From the NCBI GenBank assembly GCA_025210515.1, contig JAOARM010000004.1, positions 33,570-97,569 of the forward strand: a DNA stretch of 64,000 nt. Direction: 5' to 3'. Of the stretch, positions 1 through 7,533 are shown one piece after another. Position 1 is the first letter of the stretch, and each line of letters opens with the position of its first letter. The stretch is from Vallitalea sp. Its GTDB lineage: Bacteria > Bacillota > Clostridia > Lachnospirales > Vallitaleaceae. Under the pieces are notes generated by a model, which saw only the letters and a list, made by a program, of their open reading frames with translations, was not told the origin of the DNA and ran no database searches. A program made the translations under genes and the position numbers.

Positions 1-185
1 TTGAATTCTTATAAATTTAATAAAGTATAGGTAGTTATAAGTTGATATCTTTTAATAATATCAAATACCAAATATATAAAATAGTAGAGATTGTTAATTA
101 TTAAACGAACAAATGTTATAGTAGAAATTACTAAATAATTTAATAATAGCATTGTCTAATAATATAAACTACGGGATTTCATATA

Positions 186-214
186 TTGACTTTTTATGTC
201 GCATTGGATATTAT
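186..214 (+). promoter_or_regulatory. Predicted sigma-A promoter for the AraC-type regulator
   Basis: TTGACT at 186-191 and TATTAT at 209-214 are separated by 17 bases. This is the best promoter-like pair in the first 315 bases, which otherwise show only AT-rich DNA and the dyad at 252-289. It would give a leader of about 95 bases before the ATG at 316. Prediction by pattern only. Confidence 0.45.
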
Positions 215-251
215 GTAAATATTATAATATGAAAATCAAAATAAAACTAAC

Positions 252-289
252 ACTATATTCAAAAAAATACTATTTATTTTGAATATAGT
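252..289. promoter_or_regulatory. 13-bp perfect inverted repeat before the AraC gene
   Basis: ACTATATTCAAAA at 252-264 is exactly complementary to TTTTGAATATAGT at 277-289, with a 12-base spacer. It lies between the predicted promoter and the ribosome-binding site. It could be an operator for autoregulation or a leader hairpin. No U-tract follows, so an intrinsic terminator is unlikely. Confidence 0.5.
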
Positions 290-315
290 TGACAAACAAT
301 TAACGAGGTGTTTAC

Positions 316-1149
316 ATGGATGACTTTAATCCAAGAGATTATCATGGGCTAGAGACGAATTTCATTAGAATATTATATTATGATTTACCTAAGTATTTTA
401 TAGTTGATTATAATTCACAAAATAATATAGCATTCTGTACTATTATAGATGGGAAGAACCATATATTATTTAATAAGTATGGAATTAGCTATGATAATGA
501 TAAATATGCATTATTATCATATAATTCTAATGTTCAAATGAAAATGGATATTAAAACAAAGGGATTAATTATTGAGTTAAAACAGGAATTAATTAATACT
601 GTAATGAATAAAGTTCAGATTGAATCTATATACGATGAAAATTATAACGATACTTATTGCTTGGGGGATAATTCACAGCTTATACGTGAAGATGTAAAAG
701 ATATAATAGAAGCTTCAAGTAGTAAACAAAGTAACAAAGTTTTCCTTATTGATTTATATGCACAAAAACTTGTATATGATCTATTAAAAGACAAAAAAAC
801 ATTACCAATAATTAATACAGATACTAATCACCCCATAAATATTGCAATTAATTATATTAATGAAAATATAGAAGATATGATAAACATAAGAGAAATAGCT
901 AAACAATTACATATGTCTGAATCTAATTTTTCCTATATGTTTAAGAAGATAAAAGGAATAAAACCTAGCGATTATATTAAAAATAAGAAGCTTGAACTAG
1001 CAAAAGAATATCTTAGAAGAGAATCTGTCACAGATGTAGCATTTAATCTTGGTTATGCCAATATTTCATATTTTATTAAATTATTTAAGATTAAGTATAA
1101 GATGACCCCGAAACAATATAAAATGACCCATTACGACAAAAAAGGCTAA
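316..1149 (+). CDS. AraC-family transcriptional regulator
   Basis: This 277-residue protein is a probable DNA-binding activator. The C-terminal third (about residues 175-275) is a typical AraC/XylS double helix-turn-helix: INIREIAKQLHMSESNFSYMFKK is followed by the family signature region with AFNLGYANISYFIKLFKIKYKMTPKQY. The N-terminal 150 residues are a poorly conserved domain with a cupin-like strand pattern, presumably the effector domain. There are no membrane segments. The start is the ATG after ACGAGG. It is monocistronic and lies upstream of MgtC and the first sulfatase, so it could control sulfated-sugar genes, but the target is not visible. Family assignment is firm; function is inferred. 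Confidence 0.88.
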   Translation: MDDFNPRDYHGLETNFIRILYYDLPKYFIVDYNSQNNIAFCTIIDGKNHILFNKYGISYDNDKYALLSYNSNVQMKMDIKTKGLIIELKQELINTVMNKVQIESIYDENYNDTYCLGDNSQLIREDVKDIIEASSSKQSNKVFLIDLYAQKLVYDLLKDKKTLPIINTDTNHPINIAINYINENIEDMINIREIAKQLHMSESNFSYMFKKIKGIKPSDYIKNKKLELAKEYLRRESVTDVAFNLGYANISYFIKLFKIKYKMTPKQYKMTHYDKKG

Positions 1150-1186
1150 AGTTATAGTTTATTAGTGTTTTTACTAATATTGTATA

Positions 1187-1214
1187 TTGAAAAAATGTAA
1201 AAATAGTATATAAT
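1187..1214 (+). promoter_or_regulatory. Predicted promoter for the MgtC-like gene
   Basis: TTGAAA at 1187-1192 and a perfect TATAAT at 1209-1214 are spaced by 16 bases. This predicts a leader of about 100 bases for the MgtC-like gene, and that leader contains the strong hairpin at 1256-1291. Confidence 0.55.
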
Positions 1215-1255
1215 AGAGTACACGTAAAAACAGAGTTTAGTGTATGATAATTTAA

Positions 1256-1291
1256 CTAAATATATTAGAAGGAAATAACTAATATATTTAG
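1256..1291 (+). promoter_or_regulatory. Perfect 13-bp hairpin in the MgtC leader
   Basis: CTAAATATATTAG (1256-1268) is fully complementary to CTAATATATTTAG (1279-1291). The 10-base loop contains AAGGA. The hairpin lies in the predicted 5' untranslated region, 28 bases before the start codon. No U-tract follows, so it is not a simple terminator. It may be an RNA regulatory element, an mRNA stabiliser or a protein-binding dyad. Confidence 0.5.
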
Positions 1292-1319
1292 AATACAATA
1301 AATAGAAAAGGGTGACATA

Positions 1320-2042
1320 ATGCAAGAATATGAAATATTAATTAGGTTGGTAATAGCTATTGCAGTAGGAGGATTGATTGGTTATGAACGTCAACTTACT
1401 AATAGACCAGCAGGATTTAGAACACATATATTAGTATGTGTAGGAGCTGCTGTTGTATCAATGATTCAAATTGAAACAATTGAGCAAACAAAAGAGATGA
1501 TTTTACTTAATCCAGTGTTAGCTAATTCACTAAAAGCTGATATAGGTAGAATGGGAGCTCAAGTTATTACAGGGGTAGGTTTCCTTGGAGCCGGAACAAT
1601 TATTAGAGAAAAAGGGTTAGTAAAAGGATTAACTACTGCGGCTTCTGTTTGGGTAGTTGCTTGTATAGGTTTAGCTGTAGGACTTGGAATGTATTTTATA
1701 ACAGTAGCAGCAACAGTTGGTGTATTCGCATCATTAGTTATACTTAAAAAAGTAGAAGATAAATTTATTGATAAAGTTCAAGCTATTGATATTGATATTG
1801 AGTACATAGATAAAGAGTTTACTAAAAAAATGCAAAAGTATTTTAATATGAAAAATATTACTGTAACTAATATTAAATTTATTAATAATGATAACAACCT
1901 AGATGAAGTTGCTGCAACAAAAGAGGAAGCTGTAAATATTAGATCTATATATACGTTAGAAGTACCAAAATATATAACGGGAACTAGAGTTGTTCAAGAT
2001 TTGTGTAGAAAAAAAGGTGTAGTACAAGTAAAACTTGTATAA
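1320..2042 (+). CDS. MgtC/SapB-family inner membrane protein
   Basis: This 240-residue protein belongs to the MgtC/SapB family. The N-terminal 145 residues hold about four to five hydrophobic segments with family landmarks: GGLIGYERQLTNRPAGFRTH near residues 18-37, and GVGFLGAGTIIREKGLVKGLTTAASVW near 81-108. The C-terminal about 95 residues form a soluble, ACT-like regulatory domain. Family members are linked to magnesium homeostasis and to control of membrane ATPases or potential, but biochemical roles vary, so no gene name is given. The start is the ATG after AAAGGGTGACATA. It appears monocistronic and is followed by a MITE-like repeat. Confidence 0.9.
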   Translation: MQEYEILIRLVIAIAVGGLIGYERQLTNRPAGFRTHILVCVGAAVVSMIQIETIEQTKEMILLNPVLANSLKADIGRMGAQVITGVGFLGAGTIIREKGLVKGLTTAASVWVVACIGLAVGLGMYFITVAATVGVFASLVILKKVEDKFIDKVQAIDIDIEYIDKEFTKKMQKYFNMKNITVTNIKFINNDNNLDEVAATKEEAVNIRSIYTLEVPKYITGTRVVQDLCRKKGVVQVKLV

Positions 2043-2060
2043 TTAACTCCAAATTAAATT

Positions 2061-2243
2061 GGGGCTGTATCTTAAATATATTTTTCTTGAGATGCATACT
2101 TTGAAAGATAGACTAGATTTAGCTATTTGTACCTTTAAACGTACTGTTTAAAGGGTAAGTGCGATGCCATCATGGCTTGCTTAAGGCTAAACCTAGTCTA
2201 TCTTTCTATATATTGGCATTAATAATATATTATGAAATAGATC
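2061..2243. mobile_element. MITE-like palindromic element with structured core (copy 1)
   Basis: The left end GGGGCTGTATCTTAAATATA resembles the ends of the element at 32719-32838 (GGGGCTGTCTTATAATACAT). The right flank, from CCTAGTCTATCTTTC through ATATTGGCATTAA to about 2243, matches the reverse complement of that element's left half. Inside, GAAAGATAGACTAG near 2113 pairs with CTAGTCTATCTTTC near 2193. The core holds a hairpin with TTTAAAC and GTTTAAA arms and then GCCAT/ATGGC. It looks like a full-length but degenerate copy whose deleted relative lies at 32.7 kb. No transposase is present. GGGGCTGTCT ends recall IS1182-type elements, which is a tentative comparison. It fills most of the gap before the sulfatase. 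Confidence 0.65.
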
Positions 2244-2416
2244 AATTATTAAAATATAGATTATAGAAGGTAATTAAATAGTATAAATTAATGTGTACAA
2301 ATTTTATTTTATACCTTGTATAGAAAACGGATATATTTTAATATTGAAAATAATAAGAGAGTGTGATAGTATTAGGATATAATTTCTATATGAAAAAATG
2401 TAATGGAGGAGAAATA

Positions 2417-3847
2417 ATGAAAAAAGAACCTAATATAATCTTGATTTTAACAGATCAATGGAGAGGTGATTGTATTGGTGCCTTAGGTAACAAGAAGATA
2501 CAAACACCTTTTTTAGATGAAATGACATTAAATAGCGTTGTTTTTGAAAAGGCTTATAGTCCCTCACCTGTATGTGTTCCAGCTAGAGCATGTCTTGTAA
2601 CAGGAAAAAAACCATCTTCTACTGGTTTTTTTGGAAATGATTTTAGTATTAAGTGGGATTACCAAAACACTTTAATGCAAGTGTTAAGAGATAATGGATA
2701 TCAAACTATTAATGTTGGGAAAAATCATTTTGAACCTCAAAGAAATGCATTAGGTTTTGAGATTAATAAACTATATGAAACACAAAATGCTAATGATGAA
2801 TATAAATTACCAAGTGATTATCATTTGTGGTTAGAAAAGGAAACTGGTGGAAAAGTTATTGATACTGCTAAAATGCATGAGAATAATAACAGAGTTGTGT
2901 TCCCATGGGATGCTGAAAGTAGATTACATCCAACTGAATGGACTTTGAGAGAGTCTCTAGAGCAAATTGAAAGAAGAGATCCAACAAGACCATTTTATTT
3001 ACAAATGAGTTTCCATAGACCTCATCCACCACTAGATCCACCAAAATTTTATTATGATTTATATAAAGATGTTGAATTTGAAGATGTACCTGTAGGTGAG
3101 TGGGCTCCTCAATTTGACGATGATTCATATGCAACTAACCCATTCGAAGGTAAAATAGAAACAAAAGCATTAGAAAGAGCCAAAAAAGGATATTATGGAT
3201 CTATTAGTCATATTGACTCACAAATAGGTAAACTTCTAATATGGTTAAGAAGAAGAGGTATATTAGAAGATACTATAATCATGTTTACATCAGATCATGG
3301 TGAGATGATGGGAGATCATAATATGTTTAGAAAAGGAGCAGCTTTCGAAGGATCTGCGAGAGTTCCATTTATCGTTAGAGCTCCAAAAGATAAAGGATAT
3401 AATATTAATAGCCGTAACAAAGTACCAGTAAATCTATGCGATATTATGCCTACTGTATTAGATATTGCAGGAATTGAAATACCTAGTGAAGTTGAAGGAG
3501 AAAGTCTAAAACCTGTATTAATGGGAGAAAAGTTTGAACATAGAAAATATGTACATGGTGAAAACTATAGAAAAGGCTTAAATAGAGGCTGGAACTTCAT
3601 TGTAAACGAAAGATATAAATATGTTTGGGATTCATATTCAGGACTAGAATTATTCTTTGATTTAGATAATGATAAAAAAGAATTAAATAATCTAATTAAC
3701 AATGAAGAGTATAGCTCTTTAATTAATCAGTTTAAGACATATCTAATAGAAGAATTAAGTAAAAGACCAAGTGATGGATTTGTTGAAAATAATGAATTAG
3801 TTAAAGGAAAATTATTACCACCATATAGGAAATTAACTAAAGAGTAG
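2417..3847 (+). CDS. Sulfatase (type I, Cys-type), cytoplasmic
   Basis: This 476-residue arylsulfatase-family protein hydrolyses sulfate esters, probably on a glycan fragment or sugar. The Cys-type activation motif CVPAR has Cys53, which must be converted to formylglycine. The N-terminal strand ILILTDQWRGDCIG carries the metal-binding Asp. DHGEMMGDHNMFRKG later in the chain supplies another metal-ligand region and a conserved Lys. There is no signal peptide, so the substrate is imported first. The ATG at 2417 is chosen because GGAGGA lies 6 bases upstream; an upstream in-frame ATG at 2363 would add 18 residues without a good ribosome-binding site. A terminator follows. Cys-type enzymes in anaerobes need a radical-SAM maturase, which is not in this window. 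Confidence 0.93.
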   Translation: MKKEPNIILILTDQWRGDCIGALGNKKIQTPFLDEMTLNSVVFEKAYSPSPVCVPARACLVTGKKPSSTGFFGNDFSIKWDYQNTLMQVLRDNGYQTINVGKNHFEPQRNALGFEINKLYETQNANDEYKLPSDYHLWLEKETGGKVIDTAKMHENNNRVVFPWDAESRLHPTEWTLRESLEQIERRDPTRPFYLQMSFHRPHPPLDPPKFYYDLYKDVEFEDVPVGEWAPQFDDDSYATNPFEGKIETKALERAKKGYYGSISHIDSQIGKLLIWLRRRGILEDTIIMFTSDHGEMMGDHNMFRKGAAFEGSARVPFIVRAPKDKGYNINSRNKVPVNLCDIMPTVLDIAGIEIPSEVEGESLKPVLMGEKFEHRKYVHGENYRKGLNRGWNFIVNERYKYVWDSYSGLELFFDLDNDKKELNNLINNEEYSSLINQFKTYLIEELSKRPSDGFVENNELVKGKLLPPYRKLTKE

Positions 3848-3916
3848 TAATAATTAATATTAATTTCATTTTAAAAGTATTATATTGTAAATATATATTT
3901 GATATTGGGAAATACT

Positions 3917-3960
3917 AAGACCTTGTAAACCTTTTAAATAAAGGACTACAAGGTCTTTAC
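3917..3960 (+). terminator. Intrinsic terminator after sulfatase 1
   Basis: AAGACCTTGTA (3917-3927) pairs perfectly with TACAAGGTCTT (3947-3957). The loop is AT-rich and only a short T-run follows. The hairpin isolates the sulfatase from the Tct operon. Confidence 0.65.
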
Positions 3961-4030
3961 TATCCTATAAGTAGGTTCTTACCTCACATATAATATTATG
4001 GTAAAAAATAAAATTAACAATAAACATTAA

Positions 4031-4066
4031 TTTCATATTGAAAACATGTAAACATTATGTTAAAAT
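4031..4066 (+). promoter_or_regulatory. Predicted promoter with overlapping palindrome, Tct operon
   Basis: TTGAAA (4038-4043) and TAAAAT (4061-4066) are 17 bases apart. The -35 overlaps a near-palindrome TTTCATATTGAAAA (4031-4044). Very similar palindromes lie in the predicted promoters at 7452 and 12515, suggesting a shared regulator. The remaining DNA to the GTG at 4190 shows no other clear signal. Confidence 0.45.
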
Positions 4067-4189
4067 AAACAAGTAAAATAAATAACTAGTTGTAGGTAAT
4101 TACCAAAAAGCAATATCAATGAACAATGTAACAGTTGTGAAAGTGTTGACGAAATTAACTAACTTAAAAATTCAAAGGAGTGTGGTTTT

Positions 4190-5236
4190 GTGAGAAACAT
4201 TACTAAAAGTTTAAGGGTACTTCTAAGTTTGGTTTTAGTATTAATGCTTGTTACTGCATGTGGTAATAATGATACTAAAAAAGATGCAGAGAATAATACG
4301 GATAAAAATGTAGAAAATAATACAGATAATAAAGATGAAGCAAAATTAGATTATCCAAAAGATATGTTGAAAATTATTGTACCAGGTGGCGCAGGTGGCG
4401 GAATGGACGTTAATGCACGTACAATTGCTAAATACCTAGAAAAAGAAATAGGTAAAACTGTAATGGTTGAAAATCGTCCTGGTGCAGGTGGTATTGTAGG
4501 AGCTACAGAATATTTAGTTGAAGAAGCAAACACTGATACTATAATTGTATTACCAAGTTTAGTTAATGCAGTTGCTCCTTTATACACTAAAGTTCCTTAT
4601 GGAGATGATGATTTCGTACCAATTATTGGATTAAATCAAGAAGTTAATGGTATATTTGCTAATCCTAAGAAAACAGGTATAGAAAGCTTTGAAGATTTAG
4701 TTGAATACAGTAAAGATCATGTAGTTAAATTCGGAAGTGGTGGTCCAGGAACTTACAACTTCTTAGCTCAAGACGCTTTATATAAAATGGCAGGAATACA
4801 AGCTGAAACAGTTCCACATAAAAGTGGTGCAGAAGGTTTAACTAATGTATTAGGTGGTCATACAGATATTACATTAGCACCTGCAAGAATCGCTAAAGAT
4901 TATGTTGAAAATGGAGATTTAAAACCTTTATTTGTATTTTCAGAACAACCATATTCAATGTATGAAGGTGTAGATGATGTACCAACAATAATGAGTGAAG
5001 GTCATGAAGTTAAATACGAAGGATATGTATACTTTGCAACTAGAAAAGGAACAGATCAAGAAATAATAGATTACTTATATAATGCTATCAATAATGTATA
5101 CGAAAACGAAGATTACAAAGCTGAGACTAAACACGTTAACATTAACAATGCTAATGGTGAAGAAGTAAGCGAATACATGAAATCAAGAATAGAAGATGCT
5201 AAAGCGTTCTATGAGATAGCTAATCCATCAAAATAA
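4190..5236 (+). CDS. Tripartite tricarboxylate transporter substrate-binding lipoprotein (TctC family)
   Basis: This 348-residue extracytoplasmic receptor belongs to a TTT (TctABC) importer. It starts with a lipoprotein signal peptide; the lipobox VTAC gives the lipidated Cys at residue 24. A charged linker of Asn/Asp/Lys repeats follows. The mature domain begins with YPKDMLKIIVPGGAGGGMDVNARTIAKYL, the typical TctC/Bug N-terminus, and VENRPGAGGIVGA is also characteristic. The GTG start is 8 bases after AAGGAG. TctC/Bug proteins bind carboxylates such as citrate and other organic or sugar acids. Ligand is unknown here, but the sulfatase and aldolase neighbours suggest a sugar acid or sulfated sugar acid. 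First gene of a three-gene operon. Confidence 0.92.
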   Translation: MRNITKSLRVLLSLVLVLMLVTACGNNDTKKDAENNTDKNVENNTDNKDEAKLDYPKDMLKIIVPGGAGGGMDVNARTIAKYLEKEIGKTVMVENRPGAGGIVGATEYLVEEANTDTIIVLPSLVNAVAPLYTKVPYGDDDFVPIIGLNQEVNGIFANPKKTGIESFEDLVEYSKDHVVKFGSGGPGTYNFLAQDALYKMAGIQAETVPHKSGAEGLTNVLGGHTDITLAPARIAKDYVENGDLKPLFVFSEQPYSMYEGVDDVPTIMSEGHEVKYEGYVYFATRKGTDQEIIDYLYNAINNVYENEDYKAETKHVNINNANGEEVSEYMKSRIEDAKAFYEIANPSK

Positions 5237-5263
5237 GGTTTAATTCACGAGGAGTAATATAAA

Positions 5264-5713
5264 ATGAAAATAAAAATAAGAACTAATTTATTGGGCGGAA
5301 TATTATTTTTGTTTTTTTCAATAATTGCATGGATTTTGATACCTTCTCAAATAGAGATAGGACAATCAACAACGACCCTAATAAATGCACAATTTGTACC
5401 TAAGATGACATTAATAATAATATTTATACTGAGTATAGTTTTGATAGTTTTAAGCTTGGTTAGTAAAAAACATCAAAAATATATAGAATTAAATCTTTCT
5501 AAAGAATTAAAAGTAGTGATATTTTATGTAATGTTAATATGCTACGTACTATTAATACCTGTTTTAGGATATAGAGTATCATCAATATTGTTTTGTGGAA
5601 TAATGTTATTGTACTTTAAGGCTAAAAAGTGGACATATTATGTGATTTCTTTTTCTGTAGTCTTATTATTATCTTATGTATTTAGTAGTGTTTTAAATGT
5701 ACCATTGCCATAA
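5264..5713 (+). CDS. Tripartite tricarboxylate transporter small membrane protein (TctB family)
   Basis: This 149-residue membrane protein has four predicted hydrophobic segments (about residues 10-28, 45-65, 84-110 and 122-145). Size and topology fit the TctB subunit, and its place between TctC and TctA genes confirms it. Sequence conservation in TctB is low, so the call rests mainly on context. It starts 27 bases after the TctC stop, after GAGGAG. No sign of damage. Confidence 0.88.
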   Translation: MKIKIRTNLLGGILFLFFSIIAWILIPSQIEIGQSTTTLINAQFVPKMTLIIIFILSIVLIVLSLVSKKHQKYIELNLSKELKVVIFYVMLICYVLLIPVLGYRVSSILFCGIMLLYFKAKKWTYYVISFSVVLLLSYVFSSVLNVPLP

Positions 5714-5850
5714 AATAAATACTATATTATCTAATGGTATGGATATATGAAGTTTGATGTATTGTAATAGATATGTAATCTTGGCTACTATATGAAATGA
5801 AAATGTATAGTAGCCAAACAACAAAAATTTATGACTACGAGGTGTTACAA

Positions 5851-7353
5851 ATGTTACAAAATCTAACTAGTGGATTTGCAGAATTGTTTACAATTCAAAA
5901 TTTTATTTTTATGAACGTTGGATTACTAGTAGGTATTATATTTGGTGCTATCCCTGGATTATCGGCTAATATTGGGATTGTTCTTTTTTTACCTTTTACT
6001 TTTAGTCTGAATCCTATTAATGCTATATTAATGTTACTTGGTATTTATTGTGGAGGTACATATGGGGGATCTGTTGCAGCTATTTTAATTGGAACTCCAG
6101 GTACTAATGCAGCCGCTGCAACTTTATTAGATGGTTATCCTTTAGCTCAAAGTGGAAAAGCAAATAAAGCATTAACGATGGCTTTAACTGCGTCAACAAT
6201 TGGTGGAGTTATTAGTGCTTTGATTTTATTATTTGCGGCTCCGGGAATTTCGAGATTTACTATTGCTTTTGGGCCACCTGAATATTTTGCATTAGGCATA
6301 TTTGGTCTATCAGTTATAGCATCTGTTAGTGGTAATAACATATTTAAAGGCGTTATATCAGGTTGCTTTGGTGTGTTTTTAGCAATGGTAGGGCTAGATG
6401 TTATGAGTGGAACTGTAAGATTTACTTTCGGCAATATTAGATTAATGTCCGGTTTAGGATTAATACCTGTCTTATTAGGATTATTTGCAATAGAAATAGT
6501 TCTAGGACATGTATATACTATTTTTAATAAAGATGAATTGGATGATGCTTCTCAAGTTGATTTAAGTGATAAACTAGAGATGTCAGAATTAAAAGCTTCT
6601 TTACCTGCTATTTTTAAAGGTACATTTATCGGTACGATTATAGGAGCTATCCCTGGAATTGGTACAGGAGTTGCCTCTTTCCTTAGTTATAATGAAGCTA
6701 AGAGAACATCAAAACACCCTGAAAAATTTGGTAAAGGTGCTATTGAAGGAGTTGCTGCTCCAGAAGCAGGAAATAATGCTGTTACAGGTGCATCTTTAAT
6801 TCCTCTACTTACATTAGGTGTTCCAGGAAGTGCCGTTGCTGCAACATTATTAGGTGCATTTATGATGCATGGTCTAGTTCCAGGACCTAATCTATTCAAA
6901 GATCAAGGAACAATAATGTATGCAATTATGATTGGACTTGTTTTTATTAATATCTTCATGTTTTTACAAGGAAAATTATTAGTTAAATTCTTTGCGAAAG
7001 TAACTAAAGTACCAAATGCATTATTAGTACCAATACTATTAATTACATGTATTGCAGGAGCTTTTTCATATAAAAATACACTTTTTTATGTATATATATT
7101 ATTAATATTTGGAGCTTTATCATATGTAATCAAAAAACTAGGATTTCCACCAGTACCAATAGTATTAGGTTATATATTAGGTCCTATTGTAGAATTTAAT
7201 TTAAGAAGAGCATTAGTTATGTCAGAAGGAAGTTATACTATATTTTTTACAAGACCAATTAGTGTAGCATTTATTATACTAACAGTAGGATTTATGTTTA
7301 TGCTAACTAGACAACAAAAAAAACAGAAAAAATTAGCAAGTCAAAATAAGTAA
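5851..7353 (+). CDS. Tripartite tricarboxylate transporter large permease (TctA family)
   Basis: This 500-residue integral membrane transport channel has about 10-12 hydrophobic segments. It carries the two TctA repeat signatures GAIPGLSANIGIVLFLPFTF (about residues 31-50) and GAIPGIGTGVASFLSYNEAKR (about 265-285). GGTYGGSVAAILIGTPG is also typical. The ATG at 5851 (MLQNLTSGF) is preferred because GAGGTG lies 7 bases upstream; an earlier in-frame ATG at 5797 adds 18 hydrophilic residues with no ribosome-binding site. Energised by an ion gradient in known relatives. A terminator at 7375 ends the operon. Confidence 0.93.
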   Translation: MLQNLTSGFAELFTIQNFIFMNVGLLVGIIFGAIPGLSANIGIVLFLPFTFSLNPINAILMLLGIYCGGTYGGSVAAILIGTPGTNAAAATLLDGYPLAQSGKANKALTMALTASTIGGVISALILLFAAPGISRFTIAFGPPEYFALGIFGLSVIASVSGNNIFKGVISGCFGVFLAMVGLDVMSGTVRFTFGNIRLMSGLGLIPVLLGLFAIEIVLGHVYTIFNKDELDDASQVDLSDKLEMSELKASLPAIFKGTFIGTIIGAIPGIGTGVASFLSYNEAKRTSKHPEKFGKGAIEGVAAPEAGNNAVTGASLIPLLTLGVPGSAVAATLLGAFMMHGLVPGPNLFKDQGTIMYAIMIGLVFINIFMFLQGKLLVKFFAKVTKVPNALLVPILLITCIAGAFSYKNTLFYVYILLIFGALSYVIKKLGFPPVPIVLGYILGPIVEFNLRRALVMSEGSYTIFFTRPISVAFIILTVGFMFMLTRQQKKQKKLASQNK

Positions 7354-7374
7354 GACATAAGCTAATCCTTAATT

Positions 7375-7403
7375 ACACCAAGGTTATTGTCTTGGTGTTT
7401 TTT
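7375..7403 (+). terminator. Intrinsic terminator after the Tct operon
   Basis: ACACCAAG (7375-7382) pairs with CTTGGTGT (7391-7398) and is followed by a run of T. Clear rho-independent structure. Confidence 0.85.
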
Positions 7404-7451
7404 GTCTATATTAAATATTTAAGAATTAATACACAAATCAAGAAAATTATT

Positions 7452-7481
7452 ATTTTCATTTTGAAAATATTTTGCTATAAT
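7452..7481 (+). promoter_or_regulatory. Predicted promoter with palindrome, DUF3604 operon
   Basis: A perfect TATAAT (7476-7481) lies 17 bases after TTTTCA (7453-7458). The weak -35 is embedded in the palindrome ATTTTCATTTTGAAAAT (7452-7468). A weak -35 under a palindrome is what one expects of a regulated promoter. Same palindrome type as at 4031 and 12515. Confidence 0.5.
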
Positions 7482-7533
7482 TATATATAATATGTTACCG
7501 ATAATATTATTAGAATTAGTTAGGAGTAAGTCT

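Noticed and set aside
2868..3134. Minus-strand frames opposite sulfatases, Tct genes and others
   Set aside because: They lie antisense to strongly conserved genes, lack ribosome-binding sites and have no recognisable domains.
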